Source: Saccharicrinis sp963677345
GTDB lineage: Bacteria > Bacteroidota > Bacteroidia > Bacteroidales > Marinilabiliaceae
DNA length: 64,000 nucleotides
Assembly (NCBI GenBank): GCA_963677345.2
Contig: CAXXLC010000029.1
Coordinates: forward strand, 212,815 to 276,814
Direction of reading: 5' to 3'
Numbering within the stretch: position 1 is the stretch's first letter; every line of letters starts with the position of its first letter. Under the pieces are notes generated by a model. That model was not told where the DNA came from. It did not search any database and saw only the letters and a program-made list of their open reading frames with translations. Position numbers and translations under genes: made by a program. Shown piece by piece: positions 17,121 through 25,953 of the stretch.

Positions 17121-18041
17121 ATGAGAAAAATTAATATCCTTACATTTTTTATATTGTTTTCATTGTCGTGTTTTGCACAGAAAACAAAGTTGAGTCTGAA
17201 CTTGAAAAAAGGACAAGAATATAAACAGAATCTGGATTCTAAGGTGACTATTGAACAAGATGTAAATGGTATGACCATAAATATAGGGATGGATATCATG
17301 GGAGATATGTCATATGTGGTAGATAAAGTGAATGGTGATTCTTATGACCTTTCTGTAAAGTATAATAGTTTAACCATGGGAATGAAAATGCCGCAGGGGG
17401 CAATGAAATTTAGTTCAGAAAAAATCGATGTAAATGATATGTTTTCAACTATTTTAGGTGAAATGGTAGGAAAAACATTTTATATCACGATGCTTAAAAA
17501 TGGTAAAATAACTGAAGTTCGTAATTCTGAAGTCCTGTTTGAATCTGTTTATGATAAATTACCCAATGTTCCGGAAGCTCAACTTAAGCAAATGAAGAGT
17601 CAATTAAGTCAGGCTTATGGAAAAGATGCTTTAAAAGGAAATTTAGAAATGGTTACTTCAATATTTCCTGATAAACCTGTAAGTATTGGAGATAGTTGGA
17701 ATATTACAACTAATATGAAGTCCGGATTTTCAGCGTTAATGACTTCAACCTTTAAGTATCTTGAAGAAGGTGTAGATTATTATCTTATTGGTGGAGATTC
17801 TGAAATTCAGACGGAAGATACTGGTGATTATATAGAAAATAATGGTATGAAAATGAAATATGTTTTAAGTGGTAAGTTAACTTCAAAAATTAAAATTGAT
17901 AAAGAATCAGGTTGGATTGTAGATGCAAAAATTAATCAGGAGTTAAAAGGTAAAACAAACATTCAGGGAAATGCTCAAATGCCAAATGGAATGTCAATAC
18001 CAATGGTAATGAAAAGCGATATGACGATTACAGGTAATTAA
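17121..18041 (+). CDS. exported protein, DUF6263-like
   Basis: This 306-residue protein has a signal peptide (MRKINILTFFILFSLSCFAQ). The body is beta-rich with alternating polar residues, beginning KLSLNLKKGQEYKQNLDSKV, and has the repeated themes TFYITMLKNGKI and GDSWNI. This resembles the DUF6263 family of Bacteroidota. There is no known function, and no catalytic motif is visible. It stands alone between the sigma-54 regulator and tonB, followed by its own terminator. Confidence 0.65.
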   Translation: MRKINILTFFILFSLSCFAQKTKLSLNLKKGQEYKQNLDSKVTIEQDVNGMTINIGMDIMGDMSYVVDKVNGDSYDLSVKYNSLTMGMKMPQGAMKFSSEKIDVNDMFSTILGEMVGKTFYITMLKNGKITEVRNSEVLFESVYDKLPNVPEAQLKQMKSQLSQAYGKDALKGNLEMVTSIFPDKPVSIGDSWNITTNMKSGFSALMTSTFKYLEEGVDYYLIGGDSEIQTEDTGDYIENNGMKMKYVLSGKLTSKIKIDKESGWIVDAKINQELKGKTNIQGNAQMPNGMSIPMVMKSDMTITGN

Positions 18042-18558
18042 AATTGAAGATGATCGTTAGATTTTAGATTACTGAAGACGATAAATACATTTATTACATG
18101 AAGCTGTATCAGATTTGCTACAGCTTTTTTTGTGAGTTTTAATGCTATTTCGACAATAAAATGATACTGCAAGCATACGAGCTCGACTGATTTTTGGAAA
18201 GTATTCAGAATGGGATCGGTTATTGTTCGGGTGCTATATCCTATCCCTATCCGAACAAAACCCGAACAGAACCCTATGACACCCGAACGCTATCCGAAGC
18301 CAACCCGAAGCCGGTACCTTTCAGACTCCTATTGGATTTAATGCTCATATCATTAATAAATCGCTATGATTTCGCCCTGCTGGGCGAAATCGCCCATGTG
18401 TAATTGTTATGATTAAATTAAAATACATACTTATAATGTTCAGATATGTAGTGTGTTAAGGTGTTGTGTGTTTCTGTAGATTTGAGTTTGGTATATAACT
18501 TGGCTTTTATGTGGCATAACTGAATATTTCAGTTGTATAACCATAAAAAATTTGAGTT
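18042..18558. other. intergenic stretch with GC-rich CCGAAC repeats and a hairpin
   Basis: No credible gene is visible. After the terminator of the preceding gene, 18215-18322 is far richer in G and C than its surroundings and repeats CCGAAC or CCGAAG at least six times, with one inverted GTTCGGG at 18228. A perfect 10-bp hairpin GATTTCGCCC, TGCT, GGGCGAAATC lies at about 18369-18392, not followed by a T run. The role is unknown. Confidence 0.6.
18101..18131 (+). terminator. terminator after the DUF6263-like gene
   Basis: AAGCTGTA pairs with TACAGCTT around a 10-base loop, followed by TTTTTT. Confidence 0.85.
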
Positions 18559-19239
18559 ATGGAAGTTAAAAAATCAAGAAAAGCAGACCTGGAGCAAAAA
18601 CGTAATATGTTTTTGCAAATTGGATTCGTTGCAGCCTTAGGGATTTCTTTGGTTGCTTTTGAATGGAAAAGCACAACTGAATCTGTTATTGCATATGCAA
18701 ACAATGCTATGTTGATTGAAGATTTAGAGCTGCCTCCGATTACAACTGTTAAAGAGCCAGAGCAACCCAAGCCTGTACCTCCAAAGGTTTCTGTTGAGGA
18801 ATTGATTATTGTAGAAGATGAAACTCCAATTGAAGACGAATTAGACTTTTCTTCAGAATCAACAGAGGAATTAGAAACAGTAATTGAGGATATGTCTTTT
18901 GAGGATGAAGGTGATGATGAGGCAATACCCTTTGTTATTTTAGAGGAAAAGCCTGTGTTTCCTGGTGGTGACAAAGCTTTAATTCGTTATTTGGCGCAAT
19001 CAGTAAATTATCCGGTTATTGCTCAGGAAAATGGAATTCAGGGTAAAGTTTATCTTAGTTTTGTTATTGGAAAAACTGGTAAAGTGCGAGATGTAAAAAT
19101 TCTTCGGGGAGTTGACCCTTCTTTGGACAAAGAAGCGATTAGGGTGGTTTCTTCAATGCCTGATTGGACACCAGGTAAGCAAAGAAATAAATATGTTTCA
19201 GTATCTTATCAGGTGCCTATAAATTTTAAATTACAATAG
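18559..19239 (+). CDS. tonB: TonB energy transducer
   Basis: This 226-residue inner-membrane protein couples the proton-motive force to outer-membrane TonB-dependent transporters, such as the SusC-type protein in this window. An N-terminal membrane anchor (about residues 17-33) is followed by a Pro- and Glu-rich spacer (about 55-130). The TonB C-terminal domain is at 135-226, with PVFPGGDKALIRYLAQSVNY, GKVYLSFVIGKTGKV and SSMPDWTPGKQR. The domain is complete. No exbB or exbD lies nearby. A GC-rich hairpin follows the gene. Confidence 0.9.
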   Translation: MEVKKSRKADLEQKRNMFLQIGFVAALGISLVAFEWKSTTESVIAYANNAMLIEDLELPPITTVKEPEQPKPVPPKVSVEELIIVEDETPIEDELDFSSESTEELETVIEDMSFEDEGDDEAIPFVILEEKPVFPGGDKALIRYLAQSVNYPVIAQENGIQGKVYLSFVIGKTGKVRDVKILRGVDPSLDKEAIRVVSSMPDWTPGKQRNKYVSVSYQVPINFKLQ

Positions 19240-19301
19240 AAATTGTTAATGCTGTAATACGCTGATATTTCCCAAATATCTTGTTAATAATGAAATAAAT
19301 A

Positions 19302-19332
19302 ACTACCCCGTTTTCCCTTTTTCGGGGTGGTT
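19302..19332 (+). terminator. hairpin after tonB, possible terminator
   Basis: AACTACCCCG pairs with CGGGGTGGTT (one G-T pair) around an 11-base pyrimidine-rich loop. No long T run follows, so termination is uncertain. Confidence 0.5.
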
Positions 19333-19358
19333 GATTTGACTTACAAAAACTTACTATT

Positions 19359-20378
19359 ATGAAAGCTGTATCATATCTATCCATCAAAAATTTTAATGTA
19401 AAAAATTCAATACTTGTTCTGTTAATTAGTGTTATATTCATAGGAGCATGTAAAACGCAAAGTGGTGATATTAAAATCAGATCAATAGGAGCCCCCGGAG
19501 AATTGCTGATAGTAATGGATTCTTCTTTTAATAATACTATAATTAAAGACCATGTCGTAGAATTTGCAACTCACGAGTTTCCTTGTTTACCTCAACCTGA
19601 ATCTACATTTAAAATTATATTTATTGATGATGATGATTTTATGGGGCATTTTAAATCATATCGTAATATCCTAATTCTTAATCATAGTATGCTGATTAAA
19701 GATGATGTATTGTATGAAACGAATAAGTGGGCAAGTAATCAGCAGGTTGTGCAAATTAATTTTTCAGGTAAGGAGAAATTTGTAAATATGTTGTCGGAGA
19801 ATAAGAATGAAATATTTAACCATTTTTACTATGGCGATATTTATTCAATGTCTCAGGCAAATAAAACTATGGAAAATGCTTCAATGGAAAAGTATATTAA
19901 AGATAAATATAATTTAAATATTACTATTCCTCAGGGCTATAGATTGGTAAAAGATACACTTGGCTTTATCTGGTTGCGATTAGACCAACTTGAGACTATT
20001 CAGTCGATTATAATTCACGAGTTTGATTTGGATACATTAAAATCTTTAAGTACCGTAGATTTAATTACTATGCGAAATTTCGTGTCGCATAAATATATCC
20101 CAGGTCCAAATACATATTCATATATGACTACAGAAAGCCGTTTGCCTGTTATGACACAAAGGTTAGTTAAACACCAAATGGATATACTAGAGATGAGAGG
20201 CTTATGGAAAGTGGAAGGGTATTTTATGGGAGGACCATTTGTTGATTACTTTTTGAAAGATGAGGAAAGAAATAAATTAATCATGGTTGAAGGTTTTGTG
20301 TATGCACCAAAAAAACAAAATAAGGCATATTATGTGCGGCAAATTGAGTCAATATTGTATTCGTTAAAGTTAAGTTAA
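19359..20378 (+). CDS. DUF4837-family lipoprotein
   Basis: This 339-residue protein has a hydrophobic segment and a lipobox-like IGACK (Cys about residue 31). It is therefore probably anchored in the envelope as a lipoprotein. The body fits DUF4837 of Bacteroidota, with the start SIGAPGELLIVMDSSF and the later SHKYIPGPNTYSYMTTESR. The function of the family is unknown. No catalytic motif is seen. Neighbours tonB and the TPR protein are also envelope-related, but the gaps are wide enough for separate transcripts. Confidence 0.75.
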   Translation: MKAVSYLSIKNFNVKNSILVLLISVIFIGACKTQSGDIKIRSIGAPGELLIVMDSSFNNTIIKDHVVEFATHEFPCLPQPESTFKIIFIDDDDFMGHFKSYRNILILNHSMLIKDDVLYETNKWASNQQVVQINFSGKEKFVNMLSENKNEIFNHFYYGDIYSMSQANKTMENASMEKYIKDKYNLNITIPQGYRLVKDTLGFIWLRLDQLETIQSIIIHEFDLDTLKSLSTVDLITMRNFVSHKYIPGPNTYSYMTTESRLPVMTQRLVKHQMDILEMRGLWKVEGYFMGGPFVDYFLKDEERNKLIMVEGFVYAPKKQNKAYYVRQIESILYSLKLS

Positions 20379-20469
20379 AAAGCACTGTATTGATATTTTT
20401 TTATTAAGAGAGTTAATGCTTTTTAATAATAATTAGTTTCTTTGCTAAGAGTAAATAATATAACGTTTT

Positions 20470-21495
20470 ATGTTGAAAAAAGTATTGATTATAACATTTG
20501 CTGTGTTTGGTTTTTGTAATATGATGAATGCGCAAGTGAGTGATTTTGAAACTTTAATATCAAGAGGTTCTTCTGAGTATGAGATAGGTAATTACGAAGA
20601 AGCACTCAATTTTTTTAAGCAGGCTTATAAATATGATAAGTCATCAAATGTAGTGTGTTATGAGTTGGCTTTAACATATTTAGCTTTAAATGAGAATGAA
20701 AATGCAGCTATATATAGTGGCAAGCTTATAAAAAGAGATCAAGAGTATCAGGAGGATGCTTATTTGATCATTGGTTCTGCCTGGGAGAATTTAGGACGTG
20801 AGCATAGAGCCCGTAAAATGTATAAGGAAGGTATAAAAAAATATCCGGGTAATTATTTGTTAAGATACAATCTGGCTCTTTCTTTATTTAATGCCAAAGA
20901 GTATGACGAAGCCCAGGAGTATGCAATTTCAGCTATTGAAATTGAACCAAAACATGGAAGTAGTCATTTGTTGCTTGCTTATATTATGTTTGATAAAGGT
21001 GATAGGGTGCAAAGTATGTTGCCATTGTATTATTTTTTGTTGATAGAACAGGATAGTGATAGAAGTAATACAGCATATGATTTATTACAATCTCTGTGGA
21101 ATCAGGGGGTGACCATGAAAGGAAGAAGAGATATTATGTTGGTAAATGCCGGATATAAATATAGTGATTTTGGACCAGCTGAACAGGCCGTTAGTTTAAT
21201 GAAGGCAGAAGAGAGTAGTCATAAAGAAAATTTGGAGAATATTGAAAATAAATTGATTCATTTTGCCCAAAATAATCAATCACTATTTAAATTTTTAACG
21301 GAAGCTTCAGTGGATAAAGACGGATTTTGGTGGGAGTTTTATGTTAATTTCTTTTCTAAGATAGCAAATAATAATTTGTCAGTTCCTTTCAGCTATTTTA
21401 TCAGTAGTTGTAAGCATAACGAGGAAGTGTTATTGTGGCTTTCTGATCATCATGAAGATTTTCAGAGATTTACGGCGTGGATGGAAGTTTATTGA
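20470..21495 (+). CDS. exported tetratricopeptide-repeat protein
   Basis: This 341-residue protein has a signal peptide (MLKKVLIITFAVFGFCNMMN, then AQ). It contains at least four TPR units between residues about 25 and 180, for example SSEYEIGNYEEALNFFKQAY and NLALSLFNAKEYDEAQEYA. The C-terminal third has no recognised domain. It would act as a protein-interaction scaffold in the periplasm. The partner is unknown. Confidence 0.8.
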   Translation: MLKKVLIITFAVFGFCNMMNAQVSDFETLISRGSSEYEIGNYEEALNFFKQAYKYDKSSNVVCYELALTYLALNENENAAIYSGKLIKRDQEYQEDAYLIIGSAWENLGREHRARKMYKEGIKKYPGNYLLRYNLALSLFNAKEYDEAQEYAISAIEIEPKHGSSHLLLAYIMFDKGDRVQSMLPLYYFLLIEQDSDRSNTAYDLLQSLWNQGVTMKGRRDIMLVNAGYKYSDFGPAEQAVSLMKAEESSHKENLENIENKLIHFAQNNQSLFKFLTEASVDKDGFWWEFYVNFFSKIANNNLSVPFSYFISSCKHNEEVLLWLSDHHEDFQRFTAWMEVY

Positions 21496-21609
21496 TAATA
21501 AAATACTTGATGTTTGTCAACTTTGTGGGATTTTTATGAATCAAAATTTAATCTTTTGCGTAACAGGTAATCATTGAAGACGATTATTAACTCTTAAAAA
21601 CTTTATGTA

Positions 21610-21801
21610 ATGTCAAAGATTAAAACAAAGCATTTTCAATATACAGGATTAGATGATTTTGACAAGTCAATTGATCAGCAGATTAATGAATATATTACAG
21701 AGAAAGGCATTGATTCTGGTAAGTTAATTGACGTGAAGTATTCTGCACATTCAAGTCAGGGTGTAAATACTTACTCAGCATTAATTATTTACGAAGCCTA
21801 G
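21610..21801 (+). CDS. small Cse60-like conserved protein
   Basis: This 63-residue cytoplasmic protein begins MSKIKTKHFQYTG. Its second half, KLIDVKYSAHSSQGVNTYSA followed by LIIYE, resembles the small Cse60-type family in which a beta-rich core ends in a hydrophobic strand. The function is unknown. Its TAG stop codon is the exact insertion point of a MITE-like element (21802-21974), and the terminator of the gene lies on the far side of that element. Confidence 0.6.
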   Translation: MSKIKTKHFQYTGLDDFDKSIDQQINEYITEKGIDSGKLIDVKYSAHSSQGVNTYSALIIYEA

Positions 21802-21974
21802 CCTGATGTATTCATAAATTTTCGTTATGAGAGCATCAAAAGCAAAGAGAAAAAGTGAAGTGGAGATTTTCAGTTTGCAGGAATAGTGAACTATTTTGAA
21901 AACTTAAAATCGAGCATTTGCTTTTTATCAAAGATTTTGAGGCTTGCAGTAGAATAATTTATGAATAGTTCAGG
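21802..21974 (+). mobile_element. MITE-like element, copy 1
   Basis: This 173-bp element begins CCTGATGTATTCATAAATT and ends AATTTATGAATAGTTCAGG, an imperfect terminal inverted repeat. It is flanked on both sides by CTAG (21798-21801 and 21975-21978), a 4-bp target duplication that includes the stop codon of the preceding gene. It has no open reading frame of note and no transposase. A second copy in inverted orientation at 38189-38361 has the same length and differs at about six positions. It is non-autonomous and must have been moved by a transposase encoded elsewhere. Confidence 0.88.
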
Positions 21975-21998
21975 CTAGATCGTTTAAAGAAAATACTT

Positions 21999-22036
21999 AA
22001 AAAAAGGTTGTGTTATTCATTACACAGCCTTTTTTT
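21999..22036 (+). terminator. terminator beyond MITE copy 1
   Basis: AAAAAAGGTTGTGT pairs with ACACAGCCTTTTTT (one mismatch) around an 8-base loop; T-rich on either strand. It probably served the 63-residue gene before the MITE inserted between them. Confidence 0.8.
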
Positions 22037-22059
22037 ATGTATTTTTGTGGGCTCTTATG

Positions 22060-22235
22060 GTAAATACATATAAGTATTTGAAAAGGGAATCCTGTAACTT
22101 AATTAATTAATTAATTAATTAAGGAGTCAGGAACTGTACCCGCAGCCGTATTCTACCTTTAACAAGGTGAGGTCAATACCACTGTTTAAATTTAAACGGG
22201 AAGGTACTCGTAAAGAAAGTCGGAAAACCTGCCAT
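22060..22235 (+). promoter_or_regulatory. cobalamin riboswitch (B12-binding leader)
   Basis: The leader of the importer operon has the conserved cobalamin-riboswitch blocks in order: AAAGGGAATCCTGT, then GTCAGGAACTGTACCCGCAG with CCGTATT, and finally AGTCGGAAAACCTGCC. It lies 38 bp before the start codon of the binding-protein gene, where adenosylcobalamin binding would hide the ribosome site. A variable stem contains (TTAA)6 at 22099-22122. The outer boundaries are approximate. Confidence 0.9.
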
Positions 22236-22272
22236 AAGTAATGTTTCATGAATCTTTCGGGAGGTAAAAGTT

Positions 22273-23409
22273 ATGATGATTAAATATTTTTCTGTTTTTT
22301 TAATTACACTGGCTGTTAGTGTTTCTTGTTCAACAAATCACTCAGGTAAAAATCAGGTTCCTGAATTGGTTAAGCCTGATTCTGTTTATAACCCAGTTTA
22401 TGCAAATCGTTTTTCAATTCAGTATTTTCCTAAATACAAAGTAATAGAAGTTCTTCATCCATGGGATTCGCTTGCTGCTCCTTATCGAATGGTATTGTCT
22501 TCAGATTCTGTATTCCTGAAAAACAATCCTCATGCAATTAAAATACCTGTTCAAAGATGGGTTTCAGTTGCGTCTACCCAAATTTGCTATGCCAATGAGT
22601 TAGGTGTACTTGATGCCTTGGTTGGGTTAGCAGAACCAGAATATGTTTCAAATAAGAAAGTTGTTAGTCGGTTAAAGAATGGGGAGATTAAAAATATAGG
22701 AACAGCTTATGCTCCTGATATGGAAGTTGTTTTGTCTTTAAATCCTGATATAATGATGGTTTCTCCTTTTAAGGATGATTACTATGGTTCTTTAAGGGAA
22801 GCCGGGGTTACTATTGTAACTAATAGCAGTTATCTTGAGAATACACCTCTTGGTCGAGTTGAATGGCTGGTGTATTTTTCAGCTTTTTTTAATAAAGAGA
22901 ACGAGGCTTTAAAAAAAGTTGAAAATGTTGCAGTTAAATATCAAGAGGTAAGAAATATAGCTTCCAAAGCAATAATGAAACCAACGGTTTTTTCAGGGAA
23001 AATTTTTCAAGGTATCTGGTATGCTCCTGCAGCTCAAAGTTATAAGGCTAATTTTTTTAAAGATGCTGGTGTTGATTATGTGTTTAAAGACAGGGATGGA
23101 GTAGGATCCTTGACTTATGATTTCGAAACCGTTTATGAAGCTGCCGGAGGATGTGATTATTGGATTTTGCTTGTAAATCTTCCGGGAGAATATAGTTATT
23201 CGGTTTTAGAAAAAGAGGATTCGCGTTATGCAGATTTTAAGGCATTTAAAGAAAGAAATGTTTTTTATTCAAATACATTTAGATCCCAATATTATGAAGA
23301 AGGTTTGTTAAAACCTGATGTGATATTATCTGATTTTGTCAAATTATTCCATCCTGAATTACTGAAAGATTATGAACCTGTTTTTTATAAAAAGCTGACA
23401 AAAGAATAA
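22273..23409 (+). CDS. cobalamin ABC transporter substrate-binding lipoprotein (BtuF-like)
   Basis: This 378-residue periplasmic binding protein has a lipobox (VSVSCS, Cys about residue 19). The type III binding-protein fold is shown by QRWVSVASTQICYANELG (loop into the first lobe), DMEVVLSLNPDIMM and the C-terminal GCDYWILL region. Relatives bind cobalamin or ferric siderophores. The cobalamin riboswitch directly upstream makes B12 the likely ligand. The start is supported by a GGAGGT ribosome site nine bases before the ATG. It is first in a three-gene operon with permease and ATPase. Confidence 0.87.
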   Translation: MMIKYFSVFLITLAVSVSCSTNHSGKNQVPELVKPDSVYNPVYANRFSIQYFPKYKVIEVLHPWDSLAAPYRMVLSSDSVFLKNNPHAIKIPVQRWVSVASTQICYANELGVLDALVGLAEPEYVSNKKVVSRLKNGEIKNIGTAYAPDMEVVLSLNPDIMMVSPFKDDYYGSLREAGVTIVTNSSYLENTPLGRVEWLVYFSAFFNKENEALKKVENVAVKYQEVRNIASKAIMKPTVFSGKIFQGIWYAPAAQSYKANFFKDAGVDYVFKDRDGVGSLTYDFETVYEAAGGCDYWILLVNLPGEYSYSVLEKEDSRYADFKAFKERNVFYSNTFRSQYYEEGLLKPDVILSDFVKLFHPELLKDYEPVFYKKLTKE

Positions 23410-23412
23410 GGT

Positions 23413-24459
23413 ATGCAGGGAGAATGGGCAAAGGGGAGAAAAAATGCTGCTTTTTTAGGTTTGGCTATACTGTTATTGACGCTGTTATTTCTTAATATCT
23501 CACTTGGTTCGGTTTATATTCCGTTTCCGGTAATTATTAAATGGATGTTTGGTTATGGAGCGGAAAATGAGATATGGGCGAATATTTTATTAAAGTCCAG
23601 GTTTCCTCAAACTGTTACAGCGTTACTTTCAGGAGCCGCATTAGCTGTTGGCGGACTTCAAATGCAAACCTTATTTAGAAATCCGCTTGCTGGTCCATCT
23701 ATTTTAGGTATTAGTTCGGGAGCAGGTTTAGGGGTTGCAATTGTAGTTTTATCATTTGGAATTTTTGGTGGATTGTCAAGTTTAATAGCGAGTTCATTTG
23801 GTGTTATAACGATATCTCTGGCTGCTTTTTTTGGTGCATTTGGAGTGTTGTTTGTTGTTTTGTTTTTGGCTCGCAAACTTAGGAATAATGCCATGTTATT
23901 GATTGTTGGCATTATGGTAGGTTATGCCTCAAGTGCAATTGTGGGGTTGTTACAATTTTTTAGTGCAAAGGAGGATATAAAAAGTTATGTTGTTTGGGAG
24001 TTGGGTTCTTTTAATAATATATCCTGGGATAAGCATTTAATTTTTGTGCCTTTAATAATATTAGGCTTAATAGGTTCATTATTCCTCATAAAATCATTAA
24101 ATGTATTGTTGTTAGGTGAAAATTATGCATCAAATTTAGGTTTGAATATTAAACGGTCAAGATTAGGGATATTGGTTGTAACCGGATTGTTAACTGCAAC
24201 AGTTACAGCGTTCTGTGGTCCAATTGCTTTCTTAGGCTTGGCAGTGCCTCATTTATGTAAAGGATTGTTTAAAACAGCTGATCATTCAGTTTTGATTCCT
24301 GCAGTAATGGTACTTGGTGCTTGTTTGGCATTGTTTTGTAATGTAATAGCCCGACTTCCAGGGTTTGATGGAGCATTGCCTATTAATGCTGTTACTTCTC
24401 TTATTGGAGCTCCTATTGTAGTTTCTGTAATATTAAAGCGAAGAAATTTAACCCAATAA
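23413..24459 (+). CDS. FecCD-family permease (BtuC-like)
   Basis: This 348-residue inner-membrane permease has about ten hydrophobic segments. Family motifs include LSGAALAVGGLQMQTLFRNP with LAGPSILGISSGAG, and the C-terminal GPIAFLGLAVPHLCKG that contacts the ATPase. It begins 3 bp after the binding-protein gene and forms the membrane channel of the importer. With the riboswitch in front, vitamin B12 is the probable substrate; heme or siderophore cannot be excluded from the sequence alone. Confidence 0.9.
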   Translation: MQGEWAKGRKNAAFLGLAILLLTLLFLNISLGSVYIPFPVIIKWMFGYGAENEIWANILLKSRFPQTVTALLSGAALAVGGLQMQTLFRNPLAGPSILGISSGAGLGVAIVVLSFGIFGGLSSLIASSFGVITISLAAFFGAFGVLFVVLFLARKLRNNAMLLIVGIMVGYASSAIVGLLQFFSAKEDIKSYVVWELGSFNNISWDKHLIFVPLIILGLIGSLFLIKSLNVLLLGENYASNLGLNIKRSRLGILVVTGLLTATVTAFCGPIAFLGLAVPHLCKGLFKTADHSVLIPAVMVLGACLALFCNVIARLPGFDGALPINAVTSLIGAPIVVSVILKRRNLTQ

Positions 24460-24467
24460 TATAACCA

Positions 24468-25469
24468 ATGAAAAAGGAGTTGTTGAAAGTAGATAATTTG
24501 TTAGTTGGGTATAATGTAGATTCAGCACCATTACATTCAGGTATCAATGTTGAGGTAAAGGAAGGGGAATTTATTTGTTTGCTTGGTCCTAATGGGGCAG
24601 GTAAGTCAACCTTAATTAAAACGCTTTCGGGATTTTTAAAGCCCTTAAAAGGAACTGTCTTTTATGGAGACCAAGATCTGAATTTATTACAGGAATCGAA
24701 GGTTTCAAGGATGGTTAGTGTGGTTTTAACAGATAGAATACAGGTACAAAACCTGACTGTTTTTGAGCTGGTTTCTTTAGGAAGGACACCCTATACCGGT
24801 TTTTTTGGAAAGCTGACAACACATGATATACAATTAATAGATAAGGCTATTGATGAAGTTGGTTTAAGTGAGTATCGATACAAGAGTATTGATAAAATGA
24901 GTGACGGTGAGAGACAGAAAGTAATGATAGCCAAAGCATTAGTTCAGGAAACGCCTTTTATCATACTTGATGAACCAACAGCTTTTTTGGATTTACCTGC
25001 TAAATTGGAAATAATGCAACTGCTTAAGCGTTTATCATGCGAAAAAGGTAGAGGAATTCTTTTGTCTACTCATGATTTAGAGATGGCCCTCCAAATTGCA
25101 GATAAAATATGGTTGTTAGCCAAGGGTAAAGACTTAAAGGTAGGAATTCCTGAAGACCTTGTCTTATCAAATGATTTTAAAGCCTTTTTTGAAAGGGAAG
25201 GAATTGTTTTTGATAATATGTCTGGTTCGTTTAAATATCATAGAACTCATAGTAAACCTGTTGCAATTGAAGGAAATGATGTTGCAACACAGTGGGTGAG
25301 AAGAGCTTTATATCGTTTAGGTTATAAAACAGTACAATCAGACTCCGATTATAAAATTACGGTTTCAGCCAATGGTGTAAATAATTTTTGTCTGTATAAG
25401 AGCAATCAAAAGGTTTTGGAGTGCACTAAAATTCAGGATCTAATGGAAAAAATAATGGAAGTTTATTGA
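24468..25469 (+). CDS. ABC transporter ATP-binding protein (BtuD-like) with C-terminal extension
   Basis: This 333-residue ATPase powers the importer. It shows Walker A GPNGAGKST, a signature variant (MSDGERQKVMIAKAL), Walker B FIILDEPTAFLDLP and the switch His in STHDLEMAL. The core ends near residue 250. The remaining 80 or so residues (SGSFKYHRTHSKPV onward) form a small extra domain not found in E. coli BtuD; it may bind nucleotide or regulate, but this is not known to me. The gene ends against the convergent FKBP gene, with a hairpin over both stops. Confidence 0.88.
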   Translation: MKKELLKVDNLLVGYNVDSAPLHSGINVEVKEGEFICLLGPNGAGKSTLIKTLSGFLKPLKGTVFYGDQDLNLLQESKVSRMVSVVLTDRIQVQNLTVFELVSLGRTPYTGFFGKLTTHDIQLIDKAIDEVGLSEYRYKSIDKMSDGERQKVMIAKALVQETPFIILDEPTAFLDLPAKLEIMQLLKRLSCEKGRGILLSTHDLEMALQIADKIWLLAKGKDLKVGIPEDLVLSNDFKAFFEREGIVFDNMSGSFKYHRTHSKPVAIEGNDVATQWVRRALYRLGYKTVQSDSDYKITVSANGVNNFCLYKSNQKVLECTKIQDLMEKIMEVY

Positions 25470-25490
25470 TGTTTTTACATCAATAAAACT
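25460..25490. terminator. bidirectional hairpin between importer ATPase and FKBP genes
   Basis: AGTTTATTGATGT can pair with ACATCAATAAAACT (one bulge) around TTTT. It covers the stop codons of both convergent genes and can serve as terminator for either. Confidence 0.6.
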
Positions 25491-25911
25491 CCACAAGATT
25501 TACATCAAATATTACAACTGCATTTGGTCCGATTCTGCCACCAGAGCCTTTTTTACCCCATCCAAGTTCTGGAGGAACAAAAAACTTATGACGACTTCCT
25601 GGTTTCATCATCATTAGTCCTTCCTGATATCCTTCAATTGTTTCACTTAATTTAAATTCCATAGTCGAATTTTCTTTATAAGTGTCATCAAGAATTTTAC
25701 CTCCAAGAAGCATGGCTCTTTGCTGAACAATTACAATACTATCTTCTACAGGTGAATCACCTTCGCCTTCTTTAATAATTTCATATTGCAGTCCGGATGA
25801 AGTTTCTTTGATATTTGGTTTTTTAAGGTTCTGAACTAAAAAATCATCAGAATTTTTTCTGTTTTGGCCAGCAGAACCACCTAACTTTTGCTTCTTATTT
25901 CCTCTTGCCAT
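25480..25911 (-). CDS. FKBP-type peptidyl-prolyl cis-trans isomerase
   Basis: This 143-residue protein has a basic, flexible N-terminus (MARGNKKQKLGGSAG) and an FKBP domain at about 40-143. The core shows YEIIKEGEGDSPVEDS, GYQEGLMMMKPGSRHKFFVP and PPELGWGKKG, which are typical proline isomerase blocks. There is no signal peptide, so it is cytoplasmic, unlike most Bacteroidota FKBPs. It would assist protein folding. It may be transcribed with the nuclease gene 42 bp upstream. Confidence 0.85.
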   Translation of the reverse strand: MARGNKKQKLGGSAGQNRKNSDDFLVQNLKKPNIKETSSGLQYEIIKEGEGDSPVEDSIVIVQQRAMLLGGKILDDTYKENSTMEFKLSETIEGYQEGLMMMKPGSRHKFFVPPELGWGKKGSGGRIGPNAVVIFDVNLVEFY

Positions 25912-25953
25912 AACTTAATTTCTTTGGTAGCTGGATATTGTATGTTAGATGTT

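Noticed and set aside
18194..18403. 69-codon open frame between the DUF6263-like gene and tonB
   Set aside because: It runs through the CCGAAC repeat segment and the hairpin, starts at a weak site and resembles no protein.
18507..18974. Ser-rich 155-codon open frame antisense to tonB
   Set aside because: The Ser/Thr-rich composition is the complement of the Glu-rich TonB spacer; it is a shadow of that gene.
22099..22122. (TTAA)6 as an insertion-site target or stand-alone microsatellite
   Set aside because: It lies inside a conserved riboswitch and pairs with itself as a stem, so it is described as part of that element.
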